NCBI GenBank assembly: GCA_963920525.1 | Contig: OY986439.1 | Coordinates: 1,743,001 to 1,807,000 of the forward strand | DNA from: Dichetophora obliterata | Taxonomy: Eukaryota > Arthropoda > Insecta > Diptera > Sciomyzidae | DNA length: 64,000 nucleotides | Direction of reading: 5' to 3' | Shown here: one piece after another, positions 1 to 12,451 of the stretch | Layout: every line of letters starts with the position of its first letter | Position numbering within the stretch: the stretch's first letter is position 1 | Made by a program: the position numbers and the translations under genes | Notes under the pieces: generated by a model | Told to the model about the DNA's origin: nothing | Seen by the model: only the letters and a program-made list of their open reading frames with translations | The model's database searches: none

Positions 1-248
1 GGCATGCGTTGCAAAAAAATGTACAAAAAACCCCCTTTTTTGCCGAAACTTTCAGCCACACAAAAAAAATTAGAATTTTTTTGGATTTTTATAGGTGAAG
101 TGCTTAAAAGAGTCTAAAGGGATCAGAATGAATCAAAATTAGTCGAAATCGATCAAGTAGAACTCTAGATATCTTAGAAGCCGATTCGAAAAAACCTTGT
201 TTCGAGAAAAACGCGATTAAAGATTTAAAAGTTCTTGAATATCACGCG

Positions 249-976
249 CAAGGTTGCCAGCCAAAATTCGGAACAATTCCCACGAAAATTACCTTTTTCC
301 CAAAATAGCATAAATTAAATACCACCAAAATTCCCATGCGAGTGGTAAACCAAAAAATTCCCACAGCAGTTAAAAAATACCAGAAAAAATCCCACGATCA
401 TTAAAAAATACCACAAAAATACCACGTGTTTTTAAATACCACAAAAAATCTCATATGCATTTAAAAATTCCATACGTATTAAAAAATACCACAAAAAATC
501 TATCAAAATATTTTTTCACTTTGCTTTTTTAATTTTAAAAATTTTTTTTGTAAGCTTAACGCTTGCACGCAGAAATGTAGAATTTTCAGAAAAGGTCAGA
601 ATTTTGTTCAGAAAATAATGCGCTATTAGTTTTTATGCAATTTTGTGATGTCAACTTGTACTTAAAACAAATATGCAATTTAATCGTTTATATTAAGGGT
701 AAGTACGAAGAAATGAACAGTGTAAACTTATAGCTTTACTCTTTGTCGATCATCGAATACTATGATTAAGATTTTGCTTAATAAAAATAAAAAAAATTTT
801 AAGAAAAAATTCCAATTCCCATGCAATTAAAAAATACCACGCTGAATTCCCACGCCAATTGAAAAATACCACGCTGAATTACAAAATACCATGGGACTTC
901 CCAAAAAAAAAACAATTCCCAAGATCAATTAAAAATTACCACGAATGGGATTTTTCCCACAATACTGGCAACCTTG
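249..976. mobile_element. Non-autonomous hAT-like MITE, 728 bp
   Basis: The ends are perfect 12-bp inverted repeats, CAAGGTTGCCAG at 249-260 and its complement at 965-976. They are flanked by an exact 8-bp direct repeat, ATCACGCG, at 241-248 and 977-984. An 8-bp duplication with short C/T-A-rich termini is the signature of hAT transposition. The interior has no coding capacity; it is packed with variants of a short motif resembling AAAAAATACCACAAAAAAT near both ends (about 300-500 and 810-950), which may be subterminal transposase-binding repeats. It must have been mobilised by a transposase encoded elsewhere. Superfamily is inferred from duplication length only. Confidence 0.85.
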
Positions 977-984
977 ATCACGCG

Positions 985-2310
985 ACATACGAATATAATA
1001 TATGTTATTAGCTTTTTTCTATTTGATATTTTTTTTTTCTAAATTTTTGTATATGTATTTCTAAGACCTTAAAGAACCATATTCTAACGAAAAAAAACAC
1101 ACTGTAATAGTACCTTAAAACGTAAGAAGCATTTATTTCTTATCTCTTGCATGTATTACGAAAAGAAGTGCATCACGTAAAAGGCAGTGCATTTCTTTTA
1201 TTTTATGTAGTTACTTTTTGTAAATATAATGCAAAAACTTAACTTTGTTGAATTCTTTGATTTGATTTTACTTAAACAGTTTAAAAATTAAAAAAGTTGC
1301 CACAACACGTGTTCAGATTGAACTAATTTTTATCAGTAAACACTTTTACAAGAAAACATAATAAAATCAAAGTGAACGCTGAAAGCTTTTTGTATAATTT
1401 CATAGCATGTACAAATTGCGCTAGAAATTAACTATATGGTTTTTTCAATTGTCTCCAAAATAACTGCTGGGATGCTACGCAGGATCTAAGAGACGTGCAA
1501 CCATAAAGCAATGGCATAGCTGCTATAAGCCAGTATGCGTTGAGCACAGCAACGATTATTAAAAATGTGTAAACAGAAATTTTTGAAGTATTTATATGTG
1601 AAAATTAATTATTACTGTTAGTTCTACTAATAATTATTCATTTCTACTATTTCTAATAATAAATATAAAACTATAAATATTAAAAAATTGTTTTCTCTTG
1701 TTATGTTACCCATTTCTAGGCGGTCATCGTCCAATAACTTTAGCTGTAAAAAAGCCATGATTTATTTTTATTATCTATATTATCTTAAATTTTAACAAGT
1801 ATTAAATAAACAAAGAAATTTAACTCGATTTGTATATATTTATTAGTTAACAAAAAAATTATCATTTGCAAAACCGGGAATGTTTACATTAGGAATAAGT
1901 TGTTAACACTCTTACTGCCTCGAAGGTGAAAGGTCAATTTCTAATAATTTTTTATAAATTCTTTAATGTATATCATATTCAATTTTTATAACTGCCTACT
2001 TATGCATCAATTTTTGTATGTAGTATATTAATTAAAGTATGTACAATCAATGTTTAAGACAGCCATTAATTAATTTGATACATAATCACGAAAACTTATT
2101 TAAATAAACTTAAACTGTCTTTATTACTGTATTAAAAAAGAATTCTACGTCTACACTTACAATACTATGGAAACTGCGTCTTTTTTTTTAATGGACTTTA
2201 TGCATATTTAAGTGCTTAAAAAATTCATCAAAGCCATTATTGAAGCGTAAGTGAGTATCAATGAGATAAAAAATTCAGATGCACTATTTATAACTTTTTA
2301 AGCACTTTCG
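985..2310. other. AT-rich stretch without recognisable gene
   Basis: No reading frame of note, no RNA gene and no inverted-repeat ends were found here. The sequence is strongly AT-rich with homopolymer A and T runs, as expected for fly intergenic or intronic DNA. Confidence 0.5.
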
Positions 2311-2314
2311 TTAA

Positions 2315-3119
2315 GGCCTTATGCTACTGTATCATCCACAGAATGGAAAACTTTTTAACAATTTTTTTGGGCTAAAAAAATTATTATATGAATTGTTTAC
2401 TTTTTTTTAAGACACAAACATTCGCGTTTAATTAATTAAATTTTACAAAATTGATTAGAAGAGCGATTTAAAATATTTACAGTGCACTCGCTATAACTTC
2501 AACTAATACGTTTGCATTCAAAATGATCCTTCATTCAAATTATCATCATTTTGGCCTACTTATGCAATATGTCTAGATTAAAACATACTTTTCTGAAGAA
2601 ACCAAACAAAAAAGATTTATTAAACAAATTAAATTCATATATAAGAAAATAAAAACTCAATGGTGTTCACGTTATGCAGAGTTCACGTTATCGTGAGTGC
2701 ACTGTATATATATGTATTTTAATTTTTTTTTCGGCGAAACTGAAACAATTTTTATTCTATGAACTTAAAATTTTAAATACAGCTTCTGTAGAGCTGAACG
2801 TATGAATTTTTAATCGTACAGTTTTTAAAATATCTGTATTTTTAAAAATTTCTTACGTGTTTTACAATCTATGTTCGTTTATATCAAGCAATTTTTTTTG
2901 TTGCAGAACCAAATTTAATGCGAGTTAGGTTATTCTACCAGTCTCGAAAGCAACTTTCTCGACGCAATTTTATAGAATTTAGTGTATTTAAAAATGAATA
3001 TTTGTGCCTTAATACACATGAGAATATGTGGAATTTTTTGTTTATGTCTATCTAAAAAAGTTGTCCAAAAGTTAGTTGATTTTGAGGCTTCTACACAAGG
3101 CATAAGGTAGCATAAGGCC
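2315..3119. mobile_element. TTAA-flanked non-autonomous DNA element, 805 bp
   Basis: The element begins GGCCTTATGCTAC and ends with the exact complement GTAGCATAAGGCC, a 13-bp perfect inverted repeat. It is flanked on both sides by TTAA (2311-2314 and 3120-3123), the target site used by piggyBac and Kolobok superfamilies. The GG terminus, not CCC, fits Kolobok better than piggyBac. There is no coding region. A smaller pogo-like MITE is nested inside, so this element is the older of the two. Its tip resembles that of the element at 57337-58062. Confidence 0.75.
2480..2704. mobile_element. Pogo/Tc1-mariner-like MITE, 225 bp, nested
   Basis: Inverted termini CAGTGCACTCGCTATAAC and (right end, complement) CAGTGCACTCACGATAAC differ at two positions, and the element is flanked by TA dinucleotides at 2478-2479 and 2705-2706. 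TA duplication plus a CAGTG start is typical of pogo-group MITEs. The motif GTTCACGTTAT occurs twice near the right end (about 2664 and 2680), resembling repeated subterminal transposase sites. It lies inside the 2315-3119 element. Confidence 0.75.
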
Positions 3120-3123
3120 TTAA

Positions 3124-4182
3124 ATCAACAGCACACACTACAAATCTGTCAAAAAAAACCATTGAAAAAACCGACACCCTGTGTGTCCATTATTATGGTT
3201 ATATTTGTTGCCGCCCTTAAGCAAACGCGTCAACATTATAAAATTTCAAACAGAGACAACGAATACTTATTTTAATTCGTCACAAAAAATAAATCCACAG
3301 GAAAAAAAAAACAAAAAATCTCGTATGTCGCGCTTAAGCTTTGTCAACAAACAATAAACACCTCCATGACAATAAATCATAACCCATAGCTGTCAAAAGA
3401 CTAGCTCCGCTGGTGTGGTAGGGTAGATGGATAGGAGGATTGAGTGGAATGATGGCGTTGCATGGGTGCCTGTCTGCAGTTACGCTCTCGATACACAAAA
3501 GAGTCAATTCGGCCTTAAACGCAGCATAAGCTATTAATTAATAATTAAATTGTTTTCTTTTGTGTTGCCATATTGTTTGAGTGGCATTGTTGTTGCCAAT
3601 GTTATTGTTGTTGCTGTAGTTTTTGTTGGCGTTGTTGTCGTTATTGTCGCTGTCACGCTGACACAAAGTGGCAAATATAATGCTGACAAGCTTCCAATTG
3701 AAACTTTTGTAAACAACACTCAATTTCAAATAAATCGTATCGAGAGTTGAAGTAATAAAAAGCAGAAAAAAATATAAGATACACAGTGTTCAATCGCTCT
3801 GAGTAGATGGGTGAGGAAATTTTCAATATTTAGATGAAACATTTGATTGTCAACAACATTATGTTTATTTAATTATATTTATGAATAGTACTAAAAATAA
3901 TCTAATATATAGTACTTCTTAAAAGTTGATTTGTACATAGGAATATTTAAATTAAATTCATTTAAATATCATGGCAAAGCTTCGACCACTACAAAAAGCT
4001 ACACCCAAAAAAATTTCATCGTATTGTTAACAACTTCATAGGTGTTCACTACTTAAGAAAAAATTGTTTCTTAAAATTCTCCTTAAAGCAACCATAATGA
4101 ACATATGTAAGGTAAGTGCACCATGTAAGGCCCATCTAACACCTTTTGCATTACAGCGTACAAATTATTGATGATGAAAACC
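3124..4182. other. Host-like unique sequence with GTT-rich tract
   Basis: This stretch is less AT-rich than its surroundings and includes a GTT/GTC-rich tract (about 3577-3655) that gives short overlapping open frames on both strands. Those frames are made of low-complexity codons (Thr/Asn or Val/Ile runs) and are not credible genes. Nothing else is recognised. Confidence 0.45.
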
Positions 4183-4712
4183 TAACGGCCGATTTCTTCA
4201 CAGAGTTTTAAGCTAGACCGAGTACTAGACCTATTTTTAGTTCTGTCCCCAGTACTAAATCAATTATTTACGGAGATCTAAGGCAGAAAAACTTAGATTT
4301 GCTACTCAGTTCCAGCTGATATTGAGTTTTAGCAGGAACCCCGCAATCGGAAGTCTAGCAATCTTAAAACTCGGTCTTGTGCTCTTTTTATTTCTTCACT
4401 TCAAAAAATAGAACTTTGTCGTGATTATTTGAGTGTCAATTTTTTGCTTATTATAAAAAATTGTTTTATTATAAAAAATTATTATTTTGTTTATTATTTT
4501 TATAATAAAAAATTATTTAAACGAATTTTTTGCTTTAATAATTGTATATTTGGTGAGTTTTGCATGTTAAAACCACGAGTTAATAATATCTTAAGCAATC
4601 GGCAAAAAAATAATAATTAAATCAAACTTTTTGCGTTAAAATTTTTTGATTTGGTAAATTTTTAATATAACTACAACGATGTTATAATTACTAAAGCAAT
4701 CGGTAGCATTAG

Positions 4713-5335
4713 ATGTCTCTTCAACGCATTTTATTCCCGGATATGTATGGTGACATCATTTTTGGAGATTCGTTGGCAAATAATGAAGTAGTCAATGAAC
4801 ATCAATTTCATTCACGTCGAATCTTTCGTACATTACGCCAGAGCAACAATTGCTTTTAACACTACGGTTCATAGCTAGTGGTAGCATGCAACTCGTAGTT
4901 TCTGACGTTATCAAGGTGTCAAAGGCTAGTGTGTGCCGAATTTTGCCAAAGGTGTGCATGGCGCTCATCAAATAGCTTACTATATATGTCCATATGCCGC
5001 AAAGTTTGGCTGAACGTAATACAGCTGCTGCTGCGTTTTATCGCATCGCTGAATTTCCACGTACAATTGGGGTCATCAACTGTACCCATATTAGAATGCA
5101 GTTGCGTGGCGGTCAACTGGTTTGTGAATGAGTATTACGTTATTGTAAAAGCAGCATGTTTAACAAAATCTTGTTTCAGAGTGAAGGTTTCCGAAATTCT
5201 CTCTGAATGTTCAAGCAATTTCTTCTGCGGACCTAAAAATTAACAACATTGTGGCATTGTTGCATTGTTGGCTGGGTCAATGCATGACCAAACAATTTTT
5301 CGGAAAAAAACAATCTCAAGTTCTACCGATCTCGG
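4713..5335 (+). pseudogene. Harbinger transposase (HARBI1-like nuclease), N-terminal two thirds, broken
   Basis: The product would be the DDE nuclease that cuts and joins PIF/Harbinger ends. Conceptual reading across frames gives a helical segment LRFIASGSMQLVVSDVIKVS, then a stretch RILPKVCMALIK and a core GVINCTHI, which corresponds to the family's first catalytic aspartate region (usually GVIDCTHI; here Asp is replaced by Asn). Further on, DLKINNIVALLHCW and GQCMTKQ match the usual DLKI..IVARWPGS.HD block with damage. Stops and frame changes near 4855, 4971 and 5128 show it is dead. The longest open piece (4929-5243) is in a wrong frame for most of its length. The retrotransposon insertion follows directly. 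Confidence 0.75.
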
Positions 5336-5344
5336 CATCTAAAT

Positions 5345-6318
5345 ATTTTTTTTTTAAATATTCCTGACTTGTTTATAGGTGATAAGAAACTTAAACTTGT
5401 TACCAAAGTTGTAAGCCTAGGTTTCCATATAAACTCAACACTGACGTGCACCGCTCATGTTAACAGCATTATACGTAAAATATATTGTTCTTAGAAATCT
5501 TAGAATGTCTGCTGACCTTACGCCCTTAGAAACCAGGCGTAAGCTTGTGGTATAGTTGATATTACCTATAATAACGTACTCTGAACTTATATACAGCAAA
5601 TTAGATTCACACTCTGATCATAAACTACATGTAGCATTCAATCACGCTACTAGATATGTCCATGGCATTCGGAAATTCGATCAAATTTCGCAGTACAAGA
5701 AATCAGTTCTTGGTTGCTACTTATCTAATTACCTTAACGCCAGGACTTGTATTTTTTTATACAAACTAATTCAGTCAAAAACTCTCTTATACCTATTTGA
5801 AAAACTACAATTCTCCCAGTCAGCTCGAAGTAATGCTCTGATAGTACCTAATTTTAAATTCCTTAATTCAACGAGATTATTTTTCATTAACGCCATTCGA
5901 TTATAGAATTCTTTACCAAAACATTTAAAATCCATTGATGGAATTGGAAGCTTTAGACAAGCTTTATTTAAAATGTTTACTTAACTACAGAGTTTTGTTA
6001 ATGTAACCAGTTTTCTTACTTTATTTCACTCTTTCCCTCTATCCTCTATCCTCTTTCATCTGATTCTTTTCTGTTTTCTTCAACTTTTATAATTCAAATA
6101 CTTAAAAGCTAAATTAAATTATATTTTTAATAATAATAATCGTATATTTCTTTCAATTATAAATTTAAATAACTTATGCTCCAAATTAAAAATGATTCAG
6201 TTTTATTGTGTAATTTTTGTTATATGTAATATTTAATTCTAAATTATATTTCTTTGTATAGCAAAAGAACTTGTTCTTATTATACTAATGTACTAAAACA
6301 AATAAATAATAATTCAAA
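5345..6318 (+). mobile_element. Jockey-like non-LTR retrotransposon, 5'-truncated, nested in Harbinger
   Basis: The fragment carries the C-terminal part of a reverse transcriptase (best open piece 5556-5906, from IITYSELIYSKLDSHSDHK to FINAIRL), preceded in other frames by GDKKLKLVTKVVSLGF-like sequence. Stops (for example the TAG at 5551) and frame shifts make it inactive. Downstream comes an AT-rich 3' region ending in an AAATAAATAATAA tail at about 6300. It belongs to the same family as the minus-strand copy at 28135-29310: YSKLDSQS, NARNCIFLHKLIQ and LNSTRLFFINAIRLW align almost residue for residue. The left boundary is uncertain by some 30 bp. No clean target duplication was found. Confidence 0.8.
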
Positions 6319-6324
6319 TATCCG

Positions 6325-6505
6325 CGATCGATTTGAAGCGAGTGATTTTGGCAATCATATTTTGGTTGATGATTCAGGGTACGCCAATACCTAGCTTATA
6401 GAGGAAGCTGGTATTGAAGATACTGATCCTCTTGAAGTCCCACCTTCACAAATTCGTAGGCGTAATGCAAGAGATGCAATAATAAATACTTTTTTAACTA
6501 ATTAA
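6325..6505 (+). pseudogene. Harbinger transposase, C-terminal piece after the Jockey insert
   Basis: Reading resumes with DRFEASDFGNHILVDDSGYA, where DSGY matches the GDSGYA block of Harbinger nucleases that follows the DLKI/SHD region. After an in-frame TAG it continues to RRRNARDAIINTFLTN and a stop near 6505, matching the usual basic C-terminal tail. The block order agrees with the upstream piece at 4713-5335, so the retrotransposon landed between the second and third conserved segments. Confidence 0.7.
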
Positions 6506-7108
6506 TAAGTACGTATATAACAATAACATTATTACAATAGTATTCTTTGTTTTTAATATTATATTCTAGTATATTATCAATTATATTTCTATATTTGTAA
6601 AAATTTTGTAAAACTGCAAAAAAACCTTGCCTAATATAAAGGGTTAACCATTTTGTTTAAAATTGAATAAAAAATGGTAAATTATATTCACCTCATTAAT
6701 TAATTACAATCTAAATCAAATAAATTTGATTTTTTATATTAAATAGATACTTAATTTTATGGAATAATATCAGTATTATTTCATGAAATTAAATATTTAA
6801 TTAATAAAATAAAAGATTAAAAAACAAGATAAAATAATAAGGAAATGTCAACAGAAAAATGTAAATAACAAAAAAACAGAAAAAGTTATTCAACTATAAA
6901 GGACGCAGAATTTTGTGATGGTAGATCGATGGCCATTACTTCTTGCAACGCTGTAACGATGTCATCAACTGACAAGACATTCATATCTCTACCATAATTA
7001 GAGAATAGAAAAAGAATAGAATATGATGAATAGAAAATAAATTGTAATGATTACAAATAAATACGTAATAAAATAAATAAATACTTACATTCACAATTCT
7101 GCACTTAG

Positions 7109-7300
7109 GGATCACCACGTCTGCCATTGCCTTGCTCTTGCTCTATTGGCAAGTTCCAAATTCCAGTTGTTTTGAATGTAGTGCACGTTTGTGGTGTTTT
7201 CCAGTTGATTCAGTTTTATTCGAACAGCACTTTCGTCCCTTATTGCTTGTAGTCGGGCAGCGTGCAATTCTACTGGACGCAATCACTCTTCCGTGAGTGT
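7109..7300 (-). pseudogene. Possible Harbinger accessory (Myb/SANT-partner) gene, C-terminal piece
   Basis: On the minus strand a frame reads ELHAARLQAIRDESAVRIKL followed by NQLEN and a few dozen further residues to a stop near 7114. A polar, Arg/Glu-rich helix of this type is usual at the C-terminus of the small Myb/SANT-like protein that partners Harbinger nucleases and is often encoded in the opposite direction. Only this piece is legible; the DNA-binding part was not found. It could be chance, but its position between the nuclease gene and the right terminus is as expected. Confidence 0.4.
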
Positions 7301-7560
7301 TTTTCCCACAATGTAAACAAACTAATAAAAAAAAAATTTATTTTCACAATCAGCTGTCCATTAAAGTGGCATAAAATTGGTAAAAACTTGATCTGAGTAT
7401 TAGTGCCTAGGTCTTTCTTTTGAAAATGATCCGAGTACCAAATAAGTGAAAAAATGACTGAGTACTAACTTTTTTTTGAGTCGAGAATTAGTTTGATACT
7501 GAATTCTAAGCAGAACTCGGACTAGCTCGATTTGATACTCGGTGAAGAAATCGGCCATAA

Positions 7561-9594
7561 ATGTTTTTGTGTCATGTTATTTGATAAATTATTTATACAA
7601 AAACATAAAATTCGACAGTAAAAAATTGTCGGAAAACCTCGTAAAATGGGATTTTTAAAAAAAGCCAAAATGGGCCTTTCAAGGAACATGTGTACCTTAA
7701 AAGGCCCACGTATTTCTTGCTTGAAATAGCGAACTAAAAACTGCATAAATTTTTTTAAAAGCTTTATATGTTAATTTTTTTGGAAAAATGAGTAACATAA
7801 ATGAGTTTACAGAATGAAAATTCATTTTGCAAAAAAAAATTAAATGCATCATGAAGCGAAGCTTTTTACGCATCGTTTTGTGATTTGCTGGAGTGAAATC
7901 TCAAAAGCGACACTTTTTTCCATACACCTTTTTCTTAGAATTGTTGTTGTTTTTTAATTGCGTCTAGCTATCTTACATATTCTATTGTGAATGCGTGAAG
8001 CTCTGATGCAGCAGATCACAATAATCGATCAAAAGCTCAAAAGATCAATAATGTAATGAAAACCAGAAAGCAAAAACTTCAGAATAGTGTTATGAGAATA
8101 ATTTTAAAACTAAATAGATTCACAAACCTACTAAATTAAAAAAATAATAATGCGTGTATTTATTGCAGTTATTAAAATGAAAAATAGTTTATTACCCAAG
8201 TATTTATGCTAGAGATTAGTATTTGTAGGAGAATACACAATAATAACTTAATAAATGTATTTAATTTCAGATTACATTTTTTTAGAAATGAAAACAGTAA
8301 AAACATGTTAATCTACAAAAGATTACAATTATGTAATGAAATTCCGCTTATGTAATATTACGAATGAAAACAATTTAACGAAATCCAAACAAAAAGTTAT
8401 AACATATATTGGTTATGAGTTTAATTAACTTATTTATTTCTTAAAGATATTGTAAGCATTCCAGATTTTAAAAAAAACAATGGTTACTTTAACCAAATAA
8501 ATATATTCTTAATAATATTGTACAACATTTTTTTTAGGTGTATAGATAGATAGAAGACCTGCTAGTTCAAACGTACGGTGCCATAAATAAATCAACACCT
8601 TTTCAAAATTCTTTGTACTATGAAATAAATTATGTGACAGTGAGACAAATATGATGTTCTTACAATTATTTTTAGTTGTTTGTACAAAGAGATGTAAAGG
8701 AATGACGATATGACATAGTCTTAATTTTATGTACCTATCGTAATTTATTAACTCAACAGTAGTGAACAGTAGCGACTCCAGTCTTAAGGCACATTATACT
8801 GCATTAATTCTCTCCTCAATCCGCCTCACTGTAACTGAATGTAATATCAGTTGAGAACGAGTCGTGTGTTTTTTTCATTATGCACGTTCTACAATCTTCA
8901 AGAAAGTTATTTAAGTTTATGAGAAAAAAGATATGACTCTTATGAAATGCTGCTGTTTTAAGTATATGATAATATATTCAGGGCGGCTACGTTTTACTTT
9001 CTTAAAACGTTTCATAATCGACTTTACTATTTATTGACATATAAATGTCATTGTAAATGTATAATAAGTCACTTTTCATTGCTTCAATGCACGCATATGA
9101 TAGAAAACATCGTGCACATTGTACCTTCGCATATAAATTCGCATATTAATCAGAAATTCTTTCGATCTCAGGTCGATTGAGTCTTAGAAAACAACTGGAT
9201 ATTCCATAAGTCGGACTAAAAAGTTTTTTTCGAATTAGTCATAGTTTAAATACAAAAACTCTTCCGTTTTTTCAGAGAGGTTTAAGTCTCCCATCTAGTA
9301 TTTTTTCTATAGAGTATAAAAATTTCGACCTGACCGCTCAAAAAAAAAGCCCGAACTCTAGTTTGCATATCGTTTAATTTTGTGCCAACCGCTACAGTGT
9401 TCCAACGATACCAAATGGGAGTGCTACAGATACAGATATTGTATCGCAATTTGAATGATTTATTGACTCAATTATTACGAATTTAATAAAATATATAAAT
9501 GCATAAATTTATGCAGTCACCTAAAAGTAACAAGCTCTTGAGTTAATTTAATATCATTTATTTTGCTCGACTTAACGTTGAGCATTTTTTTCAC
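7561..9594. other. AT-rich host-like sequence, no gene seen
   Basis: Two kilobases with no coding region, no matched inverted termini and no RNA gene that I can support. The frames present are short and of low complexity. Confidence 0.45.
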
Positions 9595-9827
9595 TTGTTC
9601 TATTTAGATACTTGTTTGAAGTTGAAGCGCTTCACAAGCTTTTTTATTTTGCAGCTTCATTTTATGTTTATTTTTTTTTTGCTTATTTTTTTGCACAAAC
9701 TCGGAAAAAACCTTGAATTGCATCCCAAGCATTTTCAATCATTCTCTTTTGCTCCACTACGAAGGACACGACACGAAAGGATGCCACGGCTATACAATGC
9801 AGCAGTAGACAAAGAAAGAAAAGAAAC

Positions 9828-9918
9828 AACAACAACAACAACATAATGATTATAATTATGCTGCGCTACGAGAATGATAACAATAACAACAAAAACAATA
9901 ATTATTATTATTATTATT
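9828..9918. repeat. Microsatellites (ACA)n and (ATT)n
   Basis: An ACA/CAA run at about 9828-9843 is followed after 55 bp by an ATT run at about 9900-9918. Such triplet tracts are frequent in fly non-coding DNA and create open frames rich in Thr or Asn/Tyr that should not be annotated as genes. Confidence 0.9.
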
Positions 9919-11748
9919 GCAAGTGGCGCAAAATGCTGAATGAAAGAAAACTACAAAATGGCGCAGAAGTGGCAGTCGGGGAAAATAATTTATTCATGTT
10001 TCCATTGCATACTTTCCGGCGGCAATAATTTAAAAACATTTTTGTTTTTGCTTTATTTCAAAACCAAAGCAAATACAAGGCCATGGAATGAGGACGAGCG
10101 GTGGACAGAGAGCAAGGAAGATGATGCTGCTGGTCACATGTGTCACACACTAACCTCCGCCTCTGGTGCTCAGCACTGCTGCGTGTATGTTTCTTCTACT
10201 CTGTCTCTCGACGTCTTCCCTTAATTCAACTCTTAGTTCTGATTCTCGTTCTACTTCTCGCAAATGTTTGCCATTTTGTTGCATGTTTTGTTGTCCTGTC
10301 GACTTCTGTCGGTGATAAATTCATCTTTTGCTGTTGACACTTATGTACGAGTGTGTCGCCCTCCTACAGCTACACGTTGCCACACTTGGCAACAGAGCAG
10401 CATCGTATGTTTGCGTTAATTTATAAGCGAAGCAAATGTTGCTGCTCGTTGCAATTGCAATTGATGTGGACGTTACGGCATTTGGTGGAGGAGCAGCAGT
10501 AGCCTGCAACTGCTTGCAAAGCAATGAAATCGCATATTTAATGTTCGATAATAATGACAGAGCAACAAAAGCGCAAGAATAAAAACCACAAAAATAAAAA
10601 TGAAATTAAAATCATTTTCCACAGAGCAGAAACGGCTGGAGCTGGGAGATGTTGCAGAGTAGCAACAACAATTAAATACGCTAAAAATTTCTTGTGTAAA
10701 GCTGCTACTGCTGTGATGTCAGCAATAACGTCAGCAATTTTAAAAATTGGTGCACTCGCCCGACTTGGTCGTTGATTAATTGGAAACGTATGTGATACGC
10801 AGCGACTTAATTTATGTTGCTCTGCGCCACAATACTGTGTAGCACTTAAGCAGCAGAACAACAGTTGTTGATGCATTGGAGAAATAATTGCCATGGATTA
10901 AGCTTAGCAGTTTCTATTTATTCCCATCTTTCTGCGCCCGATGTTTGTCTGCACGCTTTATCTGCATTCAATAGAAACTCCTACAAACAATGAAGTCAAT
11001 GAGATGCAAAACCTTGTCGCTATGCAGCAATCTTCGTCCTACAACCTGCGACCTGTGTCATCCGTTGTCAATGCAAGGTTGTTGCTCAATGCTGCGTTGC
11101 TAATCCTCTGTCGATTGTCGTTGATTGTCGTCAGCATCTGTTCGCCTCACACATTGTTCGTCACAGATGTTTTTGTTGTTGCTGTTGGTTGGAGCTTCTC
11201 ACACCAACAACTGCCGCAATATAATCGATCGATCGATCGACCTTATTGTGCCACATAATCCGAAATTAATAATGGAATTGTTTGTTGGCATCTCAATAGC
11301 GTCGGCAACAAAACGAGCAGCAATTTCTATTAAAAGCCAAAAGAACGCTATCTCCGGCTAGACTATCATCAGCTCATCGATTCCAGTTAAGCTAAGCAGA
11401 AGTCAAAAAATCCTTCTTTGTTTTAAGCAAGACTTTTTAAACCCATTTTTTGTACAGAGGATGGCAGCGTATTTAACTGCATTTATTTTATCTGTCAAAA
11501 AACACAATTTGTTGAGTGTGGTAAGTATGTAACTAAGTTTAACTCAAAAACCAATACACTGATGCAAAAAAATCTATCACAATTAATACCGGAAAATGTT
11601 TGCGATTCAGCTAAATTAAATCCGACAAAGCTGGCCGTGCATCGAAACGTAATGAATAGCAAGAAGATTTTATTCGAGAGCGTAACTCTTGGCAGTAACA
11701 AAAAAATTTTTGTTAATTAACATACGAGTAGATGCAAGCTAAACATGT
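9919..11748. other. Higher-complexity host sequence, probably intron or intergenic
   Basis: Base composition is more balanced here, with scattered CAG/CAA tracts and an (ATCG)n run at about 11223-11239. Several overlapping short open frames occur on both strands, but none has a recognisable domain, and their overlap argues against coding. This looks like single-copy host DNA between transposon clusters. No splice structure could be defended. Confidence 0.4.
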
Positions 11749-11756
11749 CCATCAGC

Positions 11757-12451
11757 TAGGGCTGCCAGGTTTTTTTTAAGAAATCGGGATTTTACAAAAA
11801 AAAAAAAAAAAAAATCGGGACACAAGCAAAAAAATCGGGACAAACGATTTTTTCGAGTTGTATGTAACTTTAAAAAAGAAATTTTATATTTTAAACAAAA
11901 GTCAGTGACAGAGAACACAAATAAATGAATATAGAAACAAAATAAACTTATATTTTTACTAACCCATATTAATATCTAAAAATTCAAAATTCGTATTTTA
12001 TAATGTATTTTACATAATGCACTTATTGTTTTTTCGGTTTGTTTTCTTTCGTTCATGCTATGTTTGATTGTTAGAAAAGGATGCGATATGTTGAACTTAA
12101 CGAACATCGTGGGTGAAAATGAGCAAAGCAAAATTAACAATATCCACAAAGAATGATGCTATTGTTTTATTCGCTCCCTTTTTCCTTATTTCACGCACTG
12201 ATCGGTTGCTTGAAAAGTATGCGATTCGGTGCAATTAATTAGTGGCTTACAAAAAAATCTGTACAAATTTAGTCATGAAGAAATAAAATTGTAGGAAGTG
12301 TTTTTAAAAAATAGTGAAAATATTACAAAAAAAAAAATTGTTTTTCAAGAAATCGGGACATTTGGCGTCCCGCGTGAGGTCTTCGCCGGACGCACATTTT
12401 TAGACTGAAAATCGGGACAACCCGCGTGGAGATCGGAACCTGGCAGCCCTA
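11757..12451. mobile_element. Non-autonomous hAT-like MITE, 695 bp
   Basis: Terminal inverted repeats begin TAGGGCTGCCAGGTT at 11757 and end with its complement at 12451. They are flanked by an 8-bp duplication with one mismatch, CCATCAGC at 11749-11756 and CCACCAGC at 12452-12459. The interior repeats AAATCGGGACA several times near both ends (about 11785-11840 and 12350-12420) and has an A17-18 run. No transposase is encoded. The tip shares GGYTGCCAG with the element at 249-976, suggesting related hAT families. Confidence 0.85.

Larger units (their letters stand above)
4186..7557 (+). mobile_element. PIF/Harbinger DNA transposon, decayed, split by a Jockey insert
   Basis: The termini share GGCCGATTTCTTCAC in inverted orientation (from 4187, and ending 7556), with weaker pairing for some 45 bp. 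A TAA lies on both sides (4183-4185 and 7558-7560), the 3-bp target duplication typical of PIF/Harbinger. The interior holds a broken Harbinger nuclease gene on the plus strand (4713-5335, resuming 6325-6505) and a piece of what looks like the accessory Myb/SANT-partner gene on the minus strand (7109-7300). A non-LTR retrotransposon of about 1 kb interrupts the nuclease gene; without it the element would be about 2.4 kb. Confidence 0.85.

Noticed and set aside
3534..3750. Overlapping small proteins on both strands (Thr/Asn-rich or Val-rich)
   Set aside because: They are translations of a GTT/GTC low-complexity tract.
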